A stretch of 64,000 nucleotides of DNA from the NCBI GenBank assembly GCA_028023455.1, contig JAQFVV010000072.1, forward strand, positions 3,308,501 to 3,372,500. The letters run 5' to 3'. A program made the position numbers and the translations under genes. The DNA is from Epiperipatus broadwayi. Lineage: Eukaryota > Onychophora > Udeonychophora > Euonychophora > Peripatidae. The notes under the pieces are model-generated. The model saw only the letters and a program-made list of their open reading frames with translations, had not been told where the DNA came from and searched no databases. Of the stretch, positions 36,408 through 47,614 are shown piece by piece (the first letter of the stretch is position 1; every line of letters starts with the position of its first letter).

Positions 36408-36720
36408 GCAGGATGGCTCAGTTAGGTTAGAGCATTACCTTAAAAATTCAATACTCAAGAATCTAAGAGTCCAAGTTCAAATCTCATGCTAGTGCTGTCA
36501 CTAGTCAGGCCAGCAACACCTGAACAAAAGAGGAGAATAATACCTCTTGAAACATTGTGCATTTACTAACCTGTTTGATGTGCTATTACTAACAGTTGAA
36601 TGTATTTGGAATAAAGTTAAATTTTTCTAAAGGCATTCAATACTCATATTAGATGATGGAAATAGTCTAATATAAAAATTCAACTAAAACATCATCCTCA
36701 CAAACCTTCAGGAAAATATC
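36408..36720 (+). repeat. SINE-3, most complete copy
   Basis: The tRNA-like head has A box ATGGCTCAGTTAGGTTAGAG (about 36414) and B box AAGTTCAAATCTC (about 36473). The body follows (gtgctgtcactagtcaggcc, cagttgaatgtatttgg, gttaaatttttctaaagg) and the end gatgatggaaatagtctaat. Copies lie at 12.0, 43.2 and 62.3 kb (tail only). Confidence 0.7.
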
Positions 36721-36874
36721 ATCTTATAGCCATTATTCATGTCATAAATATAAAACAGTTCAAAACAAAACAACACTCTCCATATAGTAGTGCCATCTTG
36801 TGCTAACAAGAGCAATCAATGGATGCCAGAAGGCTTGTGCATAAAATCCCTATCCAATGCCTACTCATCCAATA

Positions 36875-36916
36875 TCCCCAGACTAGTTTCTGGCTTGTGG
36901 CCTTCATCAGTGAGGA
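36875..36916 (-). ncRNA. type I hammerhead ribozyme, family B, first of tandem pair
   Basis: Minus strand: TCCTCA, CTGATGA, stem II GGC/GCC with loop CACAA and an A-A closing mismatch, GAAA, stem III AC/GT with loop TA, scissile GUC, TGGGGA. Stem I extends beyond an internal loop through ATCCAA/TTGGAT (6 bp) and CTC/GAG. Core intact. Confidence 0.82.
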
Positions 36917-37340
36917 GCCTTGGATCTGAGAGCACTGCACCTAGATCTTAGGATCTAATGCAACCCTCCAGCACCCACCTTTTAACTCTATTTAACTACA
37001 AAACTATGAGAATGAAATTGAAAACACTATTAATATTTTCAATCCAAGCTCAATAGCTTATATAGTCATATGGGTCTGAACTCAATTCAGTACCCATACA
37101 TTTTGGTGTCTTTGGCTCTTTAACAACCTTAGCCACCACTATCCTATTAGGCAGGATTGGTGTTAAACCACTAAACATCACATGATCACTATCTCATACT
37201 AGCACAATAATTGTTATTAAACAATTCAAAACAAAACAACACTCTCCATATAGTAGTGCCATCTTGTGCTAACAAGAGCAATCAATGGATGCCAGAAGGC
37301 TTGTGCATAAAATCCCTATCCAATGCCTACTCATCCAATA

Positions 37341-37382
37341 TCCCCAGACTAGTTTCTGGCTTGTGGCCTTCATCAGTGAGGA
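37341..37382 (-). ncRNA. type I hammerhead ribozyme, family B, second of tandem pair
   Basis: Identical over the motif to the copy at 36875-36916 and exactly 466 bp away in the same orientation, so a minus-strand transcript could be cut twice to release a unit-length RNA. Confidence 0.82.
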
Positions 37383-37459
37383 GCCTTGGATCTGAGAGCA
37401 CTTGTGCTAGTATGAGATAGTGATCATGTGATGTTTAGTGGTTTAAATATAAAACAGCA

Positions 37460-38050
37460 GATCTAAGATATTTATTTTTTATCTTTGTGAACTTTCACTC
37501 TTTTCTTTAGATCAAATAAATTTGAGCTTAAATGAAAGAGTAAAAGTTAATAAACATAAAAAATAAATATGTGATATGTCATATTTATAAAAGAAATTCA
37601 GGCCACAACATTACATTTGAATGACAACAATTGATTTCATTGAAAAAAATGAAAATAAATATTAGATAATCTATTTTAATAAAGATTTATAATTCTAAAG
37701 CTATTAAATTGTCCAAAAGTTCTTTTTACTTCAAAGTTAATTGGAAAATGAATTAGAATTTTGGGAAGATAAAATATTTATTTGTTTTACACTGTGTTAC
37801 TTTGCACATGCAAAATCCGTCTTCACTGGGAAACATTAGGTAATGAATGTGTAATTTAACTTTGGCTGGCTAATGATTTGATTGTGAATTAGTGTGCTTG
37901 ATTTATTATATTGAGTAGTAATACTCGTTAATGCATTTATTTCAAATGGCTGTTACAAGAATTGTTAGTGCAGAAAGTTTGACACTTGTAATATACCATG
38001 TAATATATATATTGAATAAATATTTCTATGGATTGTTATTATAATAAAGA
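37460..38050. other. unassigned A+T-rich DNA
   Basis: Nothing recognised. Confidence 0.5.
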
Positions 38051-38056
38051 TTAGAA

Positions 38057-38104
38057 ATGAGATCATATCCATGTTTATCTCTATTTACATGGATATGATC
38101 TCAT
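38057..38104. repeat. perfect 18-bp hairpin
   Basis: atgagatcatatccatgt (38057-38074) is exactly complementary to 38087-38104 around a 12-nt loop. No surrounding element could be defined. Confidence 0.85.
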
Positions 38105-38109
38105 ATATA

Positions 38110-39110
38110 TGTTACACACTATAGATTTATTTTAAGTTCCTTTCTCAACATGTGTTGGCAATCAAAAATAATCATAAATACAGCCAATCATTTTAAAATC
38201 TTCACATTTCACAGAATTGAGTCTTTTTTCTACTGAAATTGTAACTATGAAAGACAATGTATTGGAGATCTTACAGAGTTATTAATTACATTACAGTTCA
38301 TATATTTCAAACATTTTAATAATTCAACCAGAATCTCACAACTTCTCTGGGCTTGAACAAATTTTTATTTCTATTAAAATTTTCACAGCTCCTTTCTTTA
38401 TTACTTCACAAATTAAGTTCGTCTTGATATACCAAACCTTTTCAACTGAAATTGTATAAAATTTGTTTAATTATCATAATTTAGCATGAACTAGAACTGT
38501 ATGTAAAGGTACATTTTAATAAAATATGAGTAAATAAGCAACATAGGATTATGATCATGGGCTATAAAATATTATATCAGTCAAATATAATTCCACAGTA
38601 AAAATATTTTCAACCAATTAAATCACACATATAACCATACATAACATGTCCAAGAATCAGGTTATATAAGAGAAAAAAACATAGGCCCATGGAAAAACAA
38701 TATTTTCAAAATATCATAGTCGTAATTTTTCATAAGGTTTTTCCTTTGAATGCATACTCAGTTATAGAAACATATATATAGGGTAGAATTAAATAGTAAA
38801 CTATCTGTGAGAATTGTGCTATATCAAAAACAAAACAAAACAACCCACTGAAATCAATATATTATTGAGTTATTAAGTAAAATACTATTTTAAATCCTTA
38901 TTTTTTGTGCATTCAAATTGCAAAATGAGTCTCGATCCTTAATTCTAAAAAATAAACTCAAAGTATCTAATAAAAGTCAATAAAGTGTAACAATAATCAG
39001 AATCAATATTGCTAATAATATTTAAAACTTTATGCTTTTTTCTTAAAAATGGCATTTTATGTACATTGATAATTATTTATTTTTTATACAATACAGTATT
39101 TATTGCCATA
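38110..39110. other. unassigned A+T-rich DNA
   Basis: Nothing recognised. Confidence 0.5.
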
Positions 39111-39117
39111 TATTCAG

Positions 39118-39290
39118 AATCTTTGCTTACCGGTGAGTGGTATCAATATTTATTTACAAAACAGTCCACGTGTGAAAATCGATTTACTTCCTTGTTCTTT
39201 AAAATCTTTGCTTACTGGTGAGTGTGTGTCAATTTATGTTAAAAAAATAGTGCATGTGTAAAGATCAATTTACTTCTGAAGTATTTTGCA
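39118..39290 (+). repeat. tandem duplication, unit about 93 bp
   Basis: tctttgcttaccggtgagtg ... cgatttacttc recurs as tctttgcttactggtgagtg ... caatttacttc. Diverged. Confidence 0.7.
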
Positions 39291-39388
39291 TGCATTTTAC
39301 CCCCCCCAACCCATTATATACATAAAAAAAATGAAATTCAAATTGTATAATAACTACTCTTTCTTACTGCATTGCCAAATGTATACCA

Positions 39389-39571
39389 TATAATACTAAA
39401 TTGTCGATTCACTTTACTACTGTTACACAATGCTTTATTTACCACACCTTTTTTAAGCTAAGAGATATAAAGTTCTGAAGAAGATTGCTGGGGCAATCGA
39501 AACTGTAAAAAAAGGGTGGTAAATAAAGCATTGTGTAACAGAAATAAAGTGAATGGACAATAGACATTATA
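39389..39571. repeat. family D element: inverted repeat around a hammerhead-like hairpin
   Basis: The left arm (tataatactaaattgtcgat ... gctttatttaccacac) is mirrored by the right arm (ggtggtaaataaagcattgt ... ggacaatagacattata). The HHR-like motif 39471-39512 lies in the centre. The right side, gtaaataaagcattgtgta, also follows the copy at 62.17 kb and contains AATAAA. Confidence 0.7.
39471..39512 (+). ncRNA. hammerhead-like motif, family D
   Basis: AGTT, CTGAAGA (39475-39481; A at the variable position 7), one extra A, stem II GATTGC/GCAATC with loop TGGG, GAAA (39499-39502), CTGTA. The extra A between the core and stem II departs from the hammerhead consensus. Stem I is weak here. Confidence 0.4.
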
Positions 39572-40019
39572 CAGTAAATTCAAATTGCAAATAATTTTTA
39601 TCAATTTATTCCTTACCAAAAAGTATTCAGTTGTTCACATTGACTATATGATTCCACAAGATTAAACAAACCAACTTGGAGACTAATATTTTAAAATTTA
39701 ATTATTGATGTATGTGTATTCAGTTTGAATAGAATTTGTGGCTGAAATAAATTATTTTTAACATATCCTTAAAATTAATTTCAGATAGATCTAAAATGAC
39801 AGAATATTAAAAGCAACTGATTTATTTAGTTAGAATAGCAGAAGTTTAAATGCATTTAGAAAGATGATATAATTATAAAAATAAAATATACTTTATTTCA
39901 ATTGAATATGAGCATATTTTAAACAAACGAGAATAACCTAAAAAAAACCTTTAGGAATAACATTATTTCTGGGTTATAAATATAATGTTAATAAGCATTG
40001 CCAGTTGACATGTGACTTC

Positions 40020-40325
40020 TACAAGTTATAGAATTTTCTTATCTGTTGATGACCCCTGACATCTAAGAACAAAAATAAAAACTAATATAGATTGAATACT
40101 ATCATAACTATTCAATGTCAAATACAAAGACCTTTCAAATGACATCATGCATAATTTCATGATTGACAAAATGTGACATGCAGACACTCTAAGAACCCCC
40201 TGAATCAATTTAGGAAGAGTTAATAATAATCATTCATATGTAATATAGATGTGAGTTTTAGAGCCAAGACTACACCCTGTGGTAAAGTCAGAAAATTAAG
40301 TAATCCAAAACATTCATTGAAATTT
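40020..40325 (-). pseudogene. LINE palm fragment, poorly conserved
   Basis: On the minus strand near 40290-40230 one frame reads LPQGVVLALKLTSILHMND, which fits the LINE palm motif (G/L)PQGSVLGPLLFxIYxND. The following 60 codons (40208-40026) are open but not convincing. If real, it is a CR1/jockey-type LINE distinct from LINE-1 to LINE-3. Confidence 0.35.
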
Positions 40326-40329
40326 GTGT

Positions 40330-41710
40330 TATATGAAGAAAAAAAAATCTTTTGGAAATTCATATATCAATTCCTAAATTATAAGATATTGACAATTCTT
40401 GCATTTATTTAATATATAAAGTATTTTTTTTGGTTATTTATTGTACTATTTTTTGAAAATATTGTTTCCCCTCTTTTTAAAATTATATATATATTTGCAA
40501 GTTTTTATGAGTGCAACATTCACCTTTAGCTCAATCCTATCACAACCATTAATCATTCCAAAAATCAGACCAACCACCTCTTACACTCAGATACATTAGA
40601 AACACACACTTTTTCAAATAAACCATGCAGCATTTTACAATTTAATTTCATAAGCACATCTTTTTTTTTTTTAGAGATACTTAACTTTATATATGTATTT
40701 AAATATATTTCAAACTTCTATTCCCTAATACACTATTGAATATGTGAAAAACATACATATCCTCATCTTTTCGATCCATTTTTTTAATCACAATTTTTAT
40801 TCTCCTAGAAGTGATTGATGTAAAAAAATATAAAGTCAATGGTTTATTATACAGGCCTATTTAATTTCTAAGCAAATCTTTTACTTTATCCAGCTAGATT
40901 TAGGAATTTTATAAACCCACCACTGCATTGCTGAAAGTAAGCTTTAAATATCTTTGCTTGACAGTGGTTGTAATCATTTACATAATGAATTAAAATGTTT
41001 TCCGCAAAGTTTCAACCTTCATTCACTTTCTAAGCCTTAATCTCAAAGGAAAACCAAGAACAAAGATTAAGACACCTGTTGCATTACAACAACAAAGCTC
41101 TTATTGGCTTTGATATTAAAGACAGCGTGGGCCTCTTGCACAAATCCCAACCTTAATACTCTGACAAACATTTCAATTAACTTTTCTGAAAGCTTTCAAT
41201 TTTCTCAACATTATTTTACAAATATATGATTTCTATTTATAGATATGCGTTTGCATGCTTATACATATACTTGTAATTGCATTTATCATAGACCGTCTGT
41301 GCATGAATTTAATATGCATTCTCTATTTCAAGCTGCCTCTTCCTCTCTCTCTCTCTCTCATTAGATATATATGAACAACCTGCGGGTCAATCAGTCAGTA
41401 AGTTGGTTAAGATGAGCAAAGAAAAAAAAAGTGGAAATAAGAAGACAAAATGTAAGAATAAAAAGAAATTAAATTAGCTTCAAATGTAATCCAACTTTTT
41501 TTAAAAAAAATATACGATTATATAATTCATAATACTGTATGTTATAAACAAGAGCAACTTTGTGCTATAGTAAAATTGAGTATCAGTAATTACATACCAA
41601 AAGGTAAACTAAGAGTGTTTCCAGATGTGTAGCTGCACTGACTGAATCCCAAGTCCTTAATCATAAAAGGAAAAAAGCGGAGCAGTCGACTTAGGGATGC
41701 GAATTTAAAT
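40330..41710. other. unassigned A+T-rich DNA
   Basis: No gene is seen. A TC microsatellite lies at about 41344-41359. Confidence 0.5.
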
Positions 41711-41723
41711 AAACTATCATCAG

Positions 41724-42291
41724 TAACCATCACATGATCACCTTCTCTTATACTAGCACATAATTGTTGTAAACAAAGGCAAAACTCTCCATACAGTATT
41801 GCCACCCTGTGCCAACCAGAGTAATCAATGGATGCCAGAAGGCTTGTGCATAAAATCCCTACCTAGTACCTACACATCCAATATCCCCAGACTAGTTTCT
41901 GGCTTGTGGCCATCATCAGTGAGGAGCTTTGGATCTGAGAGCACTGCACCTAGATCTTAGGATCTAATGCAACCCTCCAGCAGCCACCTTACAAAACTAT
42001 GAGAATGAAATTGAAAACACAATAATATTTTCAATCTAAGCTCAACAGTTTATATAGTCATATGGGTCTGAACTCAATTCGGCACCCATACATTTCGGTG
42101 TCTTTGGCTCTTAAACAACCATAGCCACCACTGTCCTATAAGGCAGGATTGGTGTTAAACCACTAAACATCACATGATCACTTTCTCTTATACTAGCACA
42201 TAATTGTTGTAAACAAGCCTTCTGGCATCCATTGATTACTCTGGTTGGCACAGGGTGGCACTACTGTAGGGAGAGTTTTGCCTTTATTTAT
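41724..42291 (-). mobile_element. family B element with intact hammerhead and 12-bp target-site duplication
   Basis: Flanked by aactatcatcag (41712-41723 and 42292-42303). The minus-sense part starts at the left with the 3' end (cctcacatgatcac-type sequence) and runs through a full unit. The block ttatactagcacataattgt ending at 41767 recurs 440 bp later, giving the monomer length. The final 80 bp (acaagccttctggcatccat ... gttttgcctttatttat) are plus-sense, the inverted 5' part. No coding. Confidence 0.88.
41884..41925 (-). ncRNA. type I hammerhead ribozyme, family B, best copy
   Basis: Minus strand: TCCTCA, CTGATGA (complement of 41913-41919), stem II TGGC/GCCA, four perfect pairs, loop CACAA, GAAA, stem III AC/GT with loop TA, scissile GUC, TGGGGA. 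Stem I is 6 bp plus an outer 6-bp helix (ATCCAA/TTGGAT) past an internal loop, the arrangement that allows loop contacts with stem II in natural type I ribozymes. All core positions intact. Confidence 0.9.
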
Positions 42292-42383
42292 AACTATCAT
42301 CAGGTAACAAACACCGATTAGTTAATCTTACTAAAGAAGGCGTTAAAGAGTAGAAACTTGCTATTGTTTACAATACATAATAT

Positions 42384-42942
42384 GTAATTAGAGGATTTGA
42401 ATCCAGACTTTCAAGCTCCATTTACCATCCACTCTATCTCATATGACCGATGCACATTGACCACATACATAGGTAAAAGATGATCTGCAATCAGCACTCA
42501 TCAGTTGGTCCAGATCATCATCTCTCACACACACATATAATCATTGCTCGGTTTATATTAAGATAGCAAATCTCCAAATTTTAATGGACATTTTAATTTC
42601 CTCCACTCTCTAACTTTTCAACCTGATGATGTTGTGTTCAAAGCCCTTGTTTGCAAATTTTTCTTGTGTCATACACACCATCATCAGATTTTCAATGATA
42701 TAAATGGCTAAATAATTGGAGAGTGGAGAAGATTGAAGCCTGTCCATTAAAGTTCGAAGATTAGCTATCTTAATGTAAACCTAGTAATTATAATGTAAAT
42801 GTATGAGAGATGATAATCCGGACTAACTGACTGAGTGCTGGTTCATCATGAAATACGTATATTGGAGATCATTTATCTTTTTGGCATGTATGTAGTCATG
42901 TGTATCGGTTTGAAAGTCTGGGTTCAAATCCCCTCTAATTAC
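42384..42942. repeat. family A palindrome, both outer ends present
   Basis: Left end gtaattagaggatttgaatc; right end gggttcaaatcccctctaat then tac. The arms extend about 250 bp to a centre near 42650. Both ends carry the B-box-like terminus. The left-arm ribozyme is deleted after stem II (CTGATGAGTGCTG remains, complement of about 42492-42508). The right arm has a damaged one (42824-42866). Confidence 0.8.
42824..42866 (+). ncRNA. hammerhead remnant, family A
   Basis: CTAA, core with one inserted C (CTGACTGA), stem II GTGCTGGTTCATCAT, GAAA, stem III ATA/TAT, TTGG. Predicted inactive. Confidence 0.6.
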
Positions 42943-43166
42943 AACTAGCTTAATATATATATATATATATATATGAATTTAATTAATACATAATATGCAA
43001 ACAAATACTATACAAATTTACAAACAAAAGATATTTTATCCCCCCATTCCCCCTTTTATTAAAAACCAAATTGATTTATATCAAATAAGATAGAAACCAC
43101 TAATCAACTTTATTCTTAGAAAAAAAATGGAGAAATAGATAAGTATATAAAATTTCTATTGACTGT

Positions 43167-43445
43167 AGCCTTTGGTAGGATGGCCCACTTAGTCGTTAGC
43201 TTAAAATTCAAGATTCAAAAAATCTAAAAGTCCAGCTTCGATTCCCATACTAGTACTGTCACTGGTCAAACCAGCAATACCTGAAGATAGAGAATAATAC
43301 CTCTCGATGTGCATATACTAACCTATTTGATGAGCTATTACTAACAGTTGAATGTATTTGAAATATTTAAATAAAGTTAAATTTTCTAAAGACATGAAGC
43401 ACTCATATTGGATTATGGAAATAGTCTAACATATAAATACAAGAA
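43167..43445 (+). repeat. SINE-3 copy
   Basis: Matches 36408-36720 from ggtaggatggcccacttagt through agcttcgattcccat (B box) to gattatggaaatagtctaac. About 20-25% diverged by eye. Confidence 0.65.
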
Positions 43446-43739
43446 TACACTTTTGCTTATATATTCTTTAATTTACCTTGATTATGATTGGGTTTTTGAC
43501 CAATCAGCTTTTATCATTAATATTAATATTTTACTCTTAACACACAAAACAATTTAATAAAATTGGAGCGTAACTGTTGGAATGATGTGGTTTAATCAAA
43601 TATGTATGGATTAACAACATGGATTAATTACTTACATTAGTTTCGATAAAGATAAAATATTCATATTTTTGAGTATCCGTTAAAGTTCGAACCCAAGGAC
43701 ACAGACATGTCAAGTAGATATACTACACTTTATATATAT

Positions 43740-43920
43740 AATTGCGCACTGTTACATTTTCATTTACCATTGTCAAACTTCCTCCACTCACAACTTTGAC
43801 ACCATCCATTTCAGATAAATACAACAATAATTATTACTAATCATTATCGAAACTAGAGATTATCTCTAGCACAGATATAAACTTTAAACCTCAGTTAAAG
43901 ATTAATATATTTGATTTTTT
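43740..43920 (+). repeat. family A body fragment
   Basis: Reverse complement of 6300-6490 with few differences (attgtcaaacttcctccact ... actagagattatctctagca). Confidence 0.65.
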
Positions 43921-44499
43921 ATTTAATTATTCTTTTATTTTAATGTTGCAAATACATTTAACTCACTTTTTCAATTTTTAATACTACTCTACTCCTCTCT
44001 CAACGCTTTACCACAAATTTAATTATTACAGACACAAGCATGAGTAAATAAATAAAAGACAGAAAGATAAATAACTCAATCAATCTCAATAATAATTTTT
44101 AGGCAACTTTCTATATATATATTTAAGACTCGTATTCAATCTCAGAAAAAAAACCAACAACTAATATCATCTTCCGCAGTGCGTATTTTATTTTAATTTT
44201 TTTTTATTAATATATTAAAAGATAAAATAAGTGCAATTTATTTTATCTTTGTTTTTTAAAATTGCAAATAGCATTTTTTTCCATTTCTTCAAAATAATTA
44301 TATTATTATTTTGAGTGAGAAAAATAAAATTTATATAAAGATTAAATAAACGATAAAAAAAAGTTTTTATAAACAAGATAAAAGATTGACTCAGCATTAT
44401 AAAATCAATGGTGGTCAGTATTTTGATTTAATAAAAACACATGTTATATACTTTATATAGCTTTCCGTATATACAGTACATAAAAATCTCATGAATGTA

Positions 44500-46135
44500 A
44501 AACAGCATCTTGGTATTGGTAGAAAACTTTTCTGCAATAAGAAAAAAAGATGAAACTATTACTAAAAAGAGAGATGACATCATGAAATGTGTAGAAGAGT
44601 TCTACCAAGAATTATATAGCAGTAAAGAACAAGAAAAATTCCCTCCTACAACTACGATATTTTCTGAATTTCCCAGGATTTTAAATGAAGAAGTGAGGAC
44701 TGCAATTAAATTTATGAAGAAGGGAAAAATTCCAGGTAATGAAGAAAATTATAATCGATATCATAAAAGAAGCTGGTGATGAAATAGAATTTTTTTTTTT
44801 GCAAAGTTACATACCAAATGATAAAAATGTACTAGATGATTGAAAGAATGCAGTGTTAATATTAATACTTTAAATAAGTGATAAAAATATATTAAACATA
44901 TCAGTCTCATATCAGTTCTATATAACATTTTTTTACCAAGATAATTGCAAGTCATCTACAGCAAACTTCGGATTTTAAACAACCAAAAAACACAAACTGT
45001 ACTTAAAAAGTGATTTTCATACAGTGGATCATATCCAAAGTATTGAGAGAAGTTATAGAAAAGATTGATGAATATGAGTTGCCATTATGCGCTGAATTTG
45101 TAGATTATGAAAAGGCATTTGATTCTATATGCATTTCTTCAGTGATTAAAGGATTAAATAATTGAAGTATAGACCCAGGATATTGTCATATTCTGAAAAA
45201 ATATTTATAAAAATATATCTACAACTACTAGATTACATAATTATATTAGGAATATTAATATTGAGAAGAGTTTGTGACAGGATGACTCCACAATTCCAAA
45301 ACTTTTTGCAGCAGTTTTGTAAAAAAAATATTTGGAAAATTAAAATGGGAAATAAAGCGAATAAAAGTAAAAAAAGATTATTTAAGACATCTAGATTTTA
45401 CAAGTAATGTAATTGTTTTGAAAATAATGCTTTAGAGCTTCAGGAAATGTTGCAAGAGTAATCAGATGAAAGTAATAAAGTAGTACTAAAAGTACATGTT
45501 GAAAAGATTATAGCAATATTAATGGTGTTTGTCAAAAAATAAATATTGATAATGATGAATTAGAAAAAAAGTTAACAACTATAAATATCTTAGTCAGATT
45601 ATTATTGCAGATGGAAATATAATGGATGAAATTAATCAAAAGAGGTTGGAGTGTTTCTGGTAGAAATAACAATGTTGAAAGGACATATGCTTATGTGTTT
45701 GAAAAAGAAGTTTTTAAGGTTCTTGCTTATGGATCAGAGACATGGACATTTAACAAAACAACAATACAGACTTCAGACCATTCAAAGAAGTATGAAGAGA
45801 TGCATATTAAAAATAACAAGAAGATAACTGAAAATGAAATAAATGGGTGAGAGAAGAAATGTGTTATTGACAACATTGAAAAAATTAAGAGACTGAAGTG
45901 GTATTGAACTCGAAATACTGCTAAAAGAAATGATAATATATGGACAGTTGAAATCTTAAATTGGATTCCAAGAGATTGTAAAACACCTAGAAAGAGATCA
46001 TATGTAAAATGGATGAATGAAATAAAAAAAGTGTGTTGGGATGAAGCAAAAAAAAAAAAGACGCTAGAGATTGGAGAAGATGGATTGAACTTTTTCGTCC
46101 TATAGTGGATTGATAATGGTTGAAAATGATGATAG
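44500..46135 (+). pseudogene. LINE-2 family endonuclease/reverse transcriptase polyprotein, degenerate
   Basis: A broken LINE with recognisable blocks in order. 44510-44779: pre-polymerase linker (..VEEFYQELYSSKE.., ..ILNEEVRTAIKFMKKGKIPG..). About 45040-45130: palm motif A (..LCAEFVDYEKAFDS.., catalytic D kept). About 45560-45640: YL.Q-like block. About 45700-45760: YGSETWT box. 45870-46110: C-terminal block (..IEKIKRLKW.., ..NDNIWTVEILNW.P....., ..WMNEIKK..). It ends in tggattgata and a degenerate GAT tail near 46130, matching the 50.3-kb copy. The YADD region is not legible. Antisense frames across 45727-46146 are shadows. Confidence 0.78.
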
Positions 46136-46443
46136 TCCATATTCACCTAAGAAAACAAATGCATTATAATATCATATATTAGTTTTATTCTAGGGCAGAC
46201 TAAGCTATTTCCTCTGACTGGCATAGAAATTTCTTAGACATTCTATAATTCTTTCAATAGAACATTTATTAAATACCTTGTTTTCTTGGAAACCAGGGCT
46301 GTACTATTTATATACATATACAGTATTCAGATTCACCATATTGTGTTTATATTTCACGTAATTGCAACCAGTATTCAATAAACAACAAATGATTGAATTG
46401 TAGCACATATTTTGTAGAATTCAGTCTACTTAGGACTATATTT

Positions 46444-47069
46444 GGTACTGATTTATTATGCACTCATGGCCATATTGAATTATAAAAATCACCCAAAAAC
46501 CAGCCTGACACATGTAAGCGATAAATGATATCGATAAATCTACACATTATCGCGATCTAACCATTCGTTACAAAATCGCCATTGTCAGCAATAATAATAA
46601 TAAAAAAACAATTTTCGTCTTATAAGAAATGTAATCATGTGATAAAAAAAATTAAAATGCAAATTTTCTTCAAGAACTAAAAAATAAAAACTTCATTTGA
46701 TCAGACTTCTGCATCCTTCCCCATGTACAGTAGCATTACAAAATTGATGAAAACTGCAAAAACTGCATTTTAATCACATGATTAGATTCCGTATAACTGG
46801 ATGAAAACTGTTTTTTTTTTTTTTTAAATTATACTAGCGTACACGGGGAAGGATGCAGAAGTGTGATCAAACCAAGTTTTATTTTTGGATTATAAATGAA
46901 AATTGTTTTTTTTTAATTATTGATAAAAATGATGATTTTGTAATGAATGATTAGATCATGATAAAGTGTAGATTTATCAATGTCATTTATCACTTGGATG
47001 TTTCAACCTGGGTTTTGGGTGGTTCTTATAAATTCAAAATGGCCATGAACTCATACTAAATCAGTATCC
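46444..47069. mobile_element. 626-bp foldback/MITE-like element
   Basis: Terminal inverted repeats of more than 80 bp: ggtactgatttattatgcac ... on the left and ... tagtatgagttcatggcc-type complement on the right. Inside are further paired blocks (catccttccccatgtac against gtacacggggaaggatg; aatcatgtgat against atcacatgatt). No transposase frame. A non-autonomous DNA transposon is the simplest reading; the superfamily cannot be told. Confidence 0.75.
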
Positions 47070-47127
47070 TACATTTTTATTCATTTTGTTTTAGTAATGA
47101 TTTTTCAATAATGAAACTTAAATAATG

Positions 47128-47614
47128 CTTTCTCTGGCTAAGCATTTATCACAAAGCTTGTTGCGGAATTGGCAATCCTCACTGTTTATATCTTACAAGC
47201 TTAAGAGAATTGGGTCATGTGATCTATGACTCTTATTTTGACTATTTATAGTCTTTGCTTTAAGTCTTATGCGATGTTGGCAGAAGATCTCTCAGCCCCA
47301 TATAACTATTTGAGTTGGATAACTGGGTTTGAAGACATGAAGGTGTCTGAAAATTTCAGATTTTCCACTCAATAGATAACTTTTAGATAAATGCTGACTT
47401 TGGATTGGTATTTTTAGATCTAGTGTCTGAACCTACCCTAGCGCCTCTCTGAGGAGTGCCAAAGCACGAAACCATGGTCAGAGAGATATTTTAAGTGCTT
47501 TCTCTGGCTAAGCGTTTATCACAAAGCTTGTTGAAGAATTGGAAATCCTCATTGTTTATATCTTACATGCTTAAGAGAATTGGGTCATGTGATCTATGAC
47601 TCTTATTTTGACTA
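47128..47614 (+). mobile_element. family E ribozyme element, 1.3 tandem units with 10-bp target-site duplication
   Basis: Flanked by ttaaataatg (47118-47127 and 47615-47624). The segment ctttctctggctaagc ... cttattttgactat at 47128-47248 recurs at 47498-47614, giving a monomer of 370 bp. The element is therefore one unit plus a 3' repeat of about 120 bp, with one hammerhead (47445-47483) just upstream of the second repeat. Non-coding. The structure fits reverse transcription that ran past one full turn of a 370-nt circular RNA, or copied a linear dimer. The body (atttcagattttccactcaa, ttagataaatgctgac, ttggattggtattttta) is related to family C. Confidence 0.88.
47445..47483 (+). ncRNA. type I hammerhead ribozyme, family E, intact core
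   Basis: Stem I is CTCT (47445-47448) with AGAG (47480-47483). Core CTGAGGA is at 47449-47455, with G at the free position 7. Stem II is GTGC/GCAC with loop CAAA (47456-47467), four perfect Watson-Crick pairs with the preferred closing G-C. GAAA is at 47468-47471. Stem III is ACC/GGT with loop AT. The scissile GUC ends at 47479. Every required nucleotide is present. The core stem I is only 4 bp and I see no outer stem I helix here, so cleavage may be slow. Confidence 0.88.

Larger units (their letters stand above)
36759..37443 (-). mobile_element. family B element with two tandem hammerheads and 14-bp target-site duplication
   Basis: Flanked by taaatataaaacag (36745-36758 and 37444-37457). 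The minus-sense part holds about 1.4 head-to-tail units: the block caaaacaaaacaacactctc ... ggatctgagagcac recurs 466 bp later, so two ribozymes (36875-36916 and 37341-37382) bracket one full monomer. The last 45 bp (gtgctagtatgagatag ... gatgtttagtgg) are plus-sense and form the shared 3' end. This inversion is like twin priming. No coding. It resembles retrozymes, in which RNA between two self-cleaving ribozymes is released and circularised. Confidence 0.88.

Noticed and set aside
36759-37443. LTR retrotransposon with two short LTRs
   Set aside because: The repeated blocks contain the ribozyme and only about 250 bp of unique DNA lies between them, with no primer site or coding; tandem ribozyme units with an inverted end fit better.
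45727-46146. 139-codon minus-strand open frame
   Set aside because: Antisense shadow of the LINE-2 C-terminal coding sequence; no domain and biased composition.
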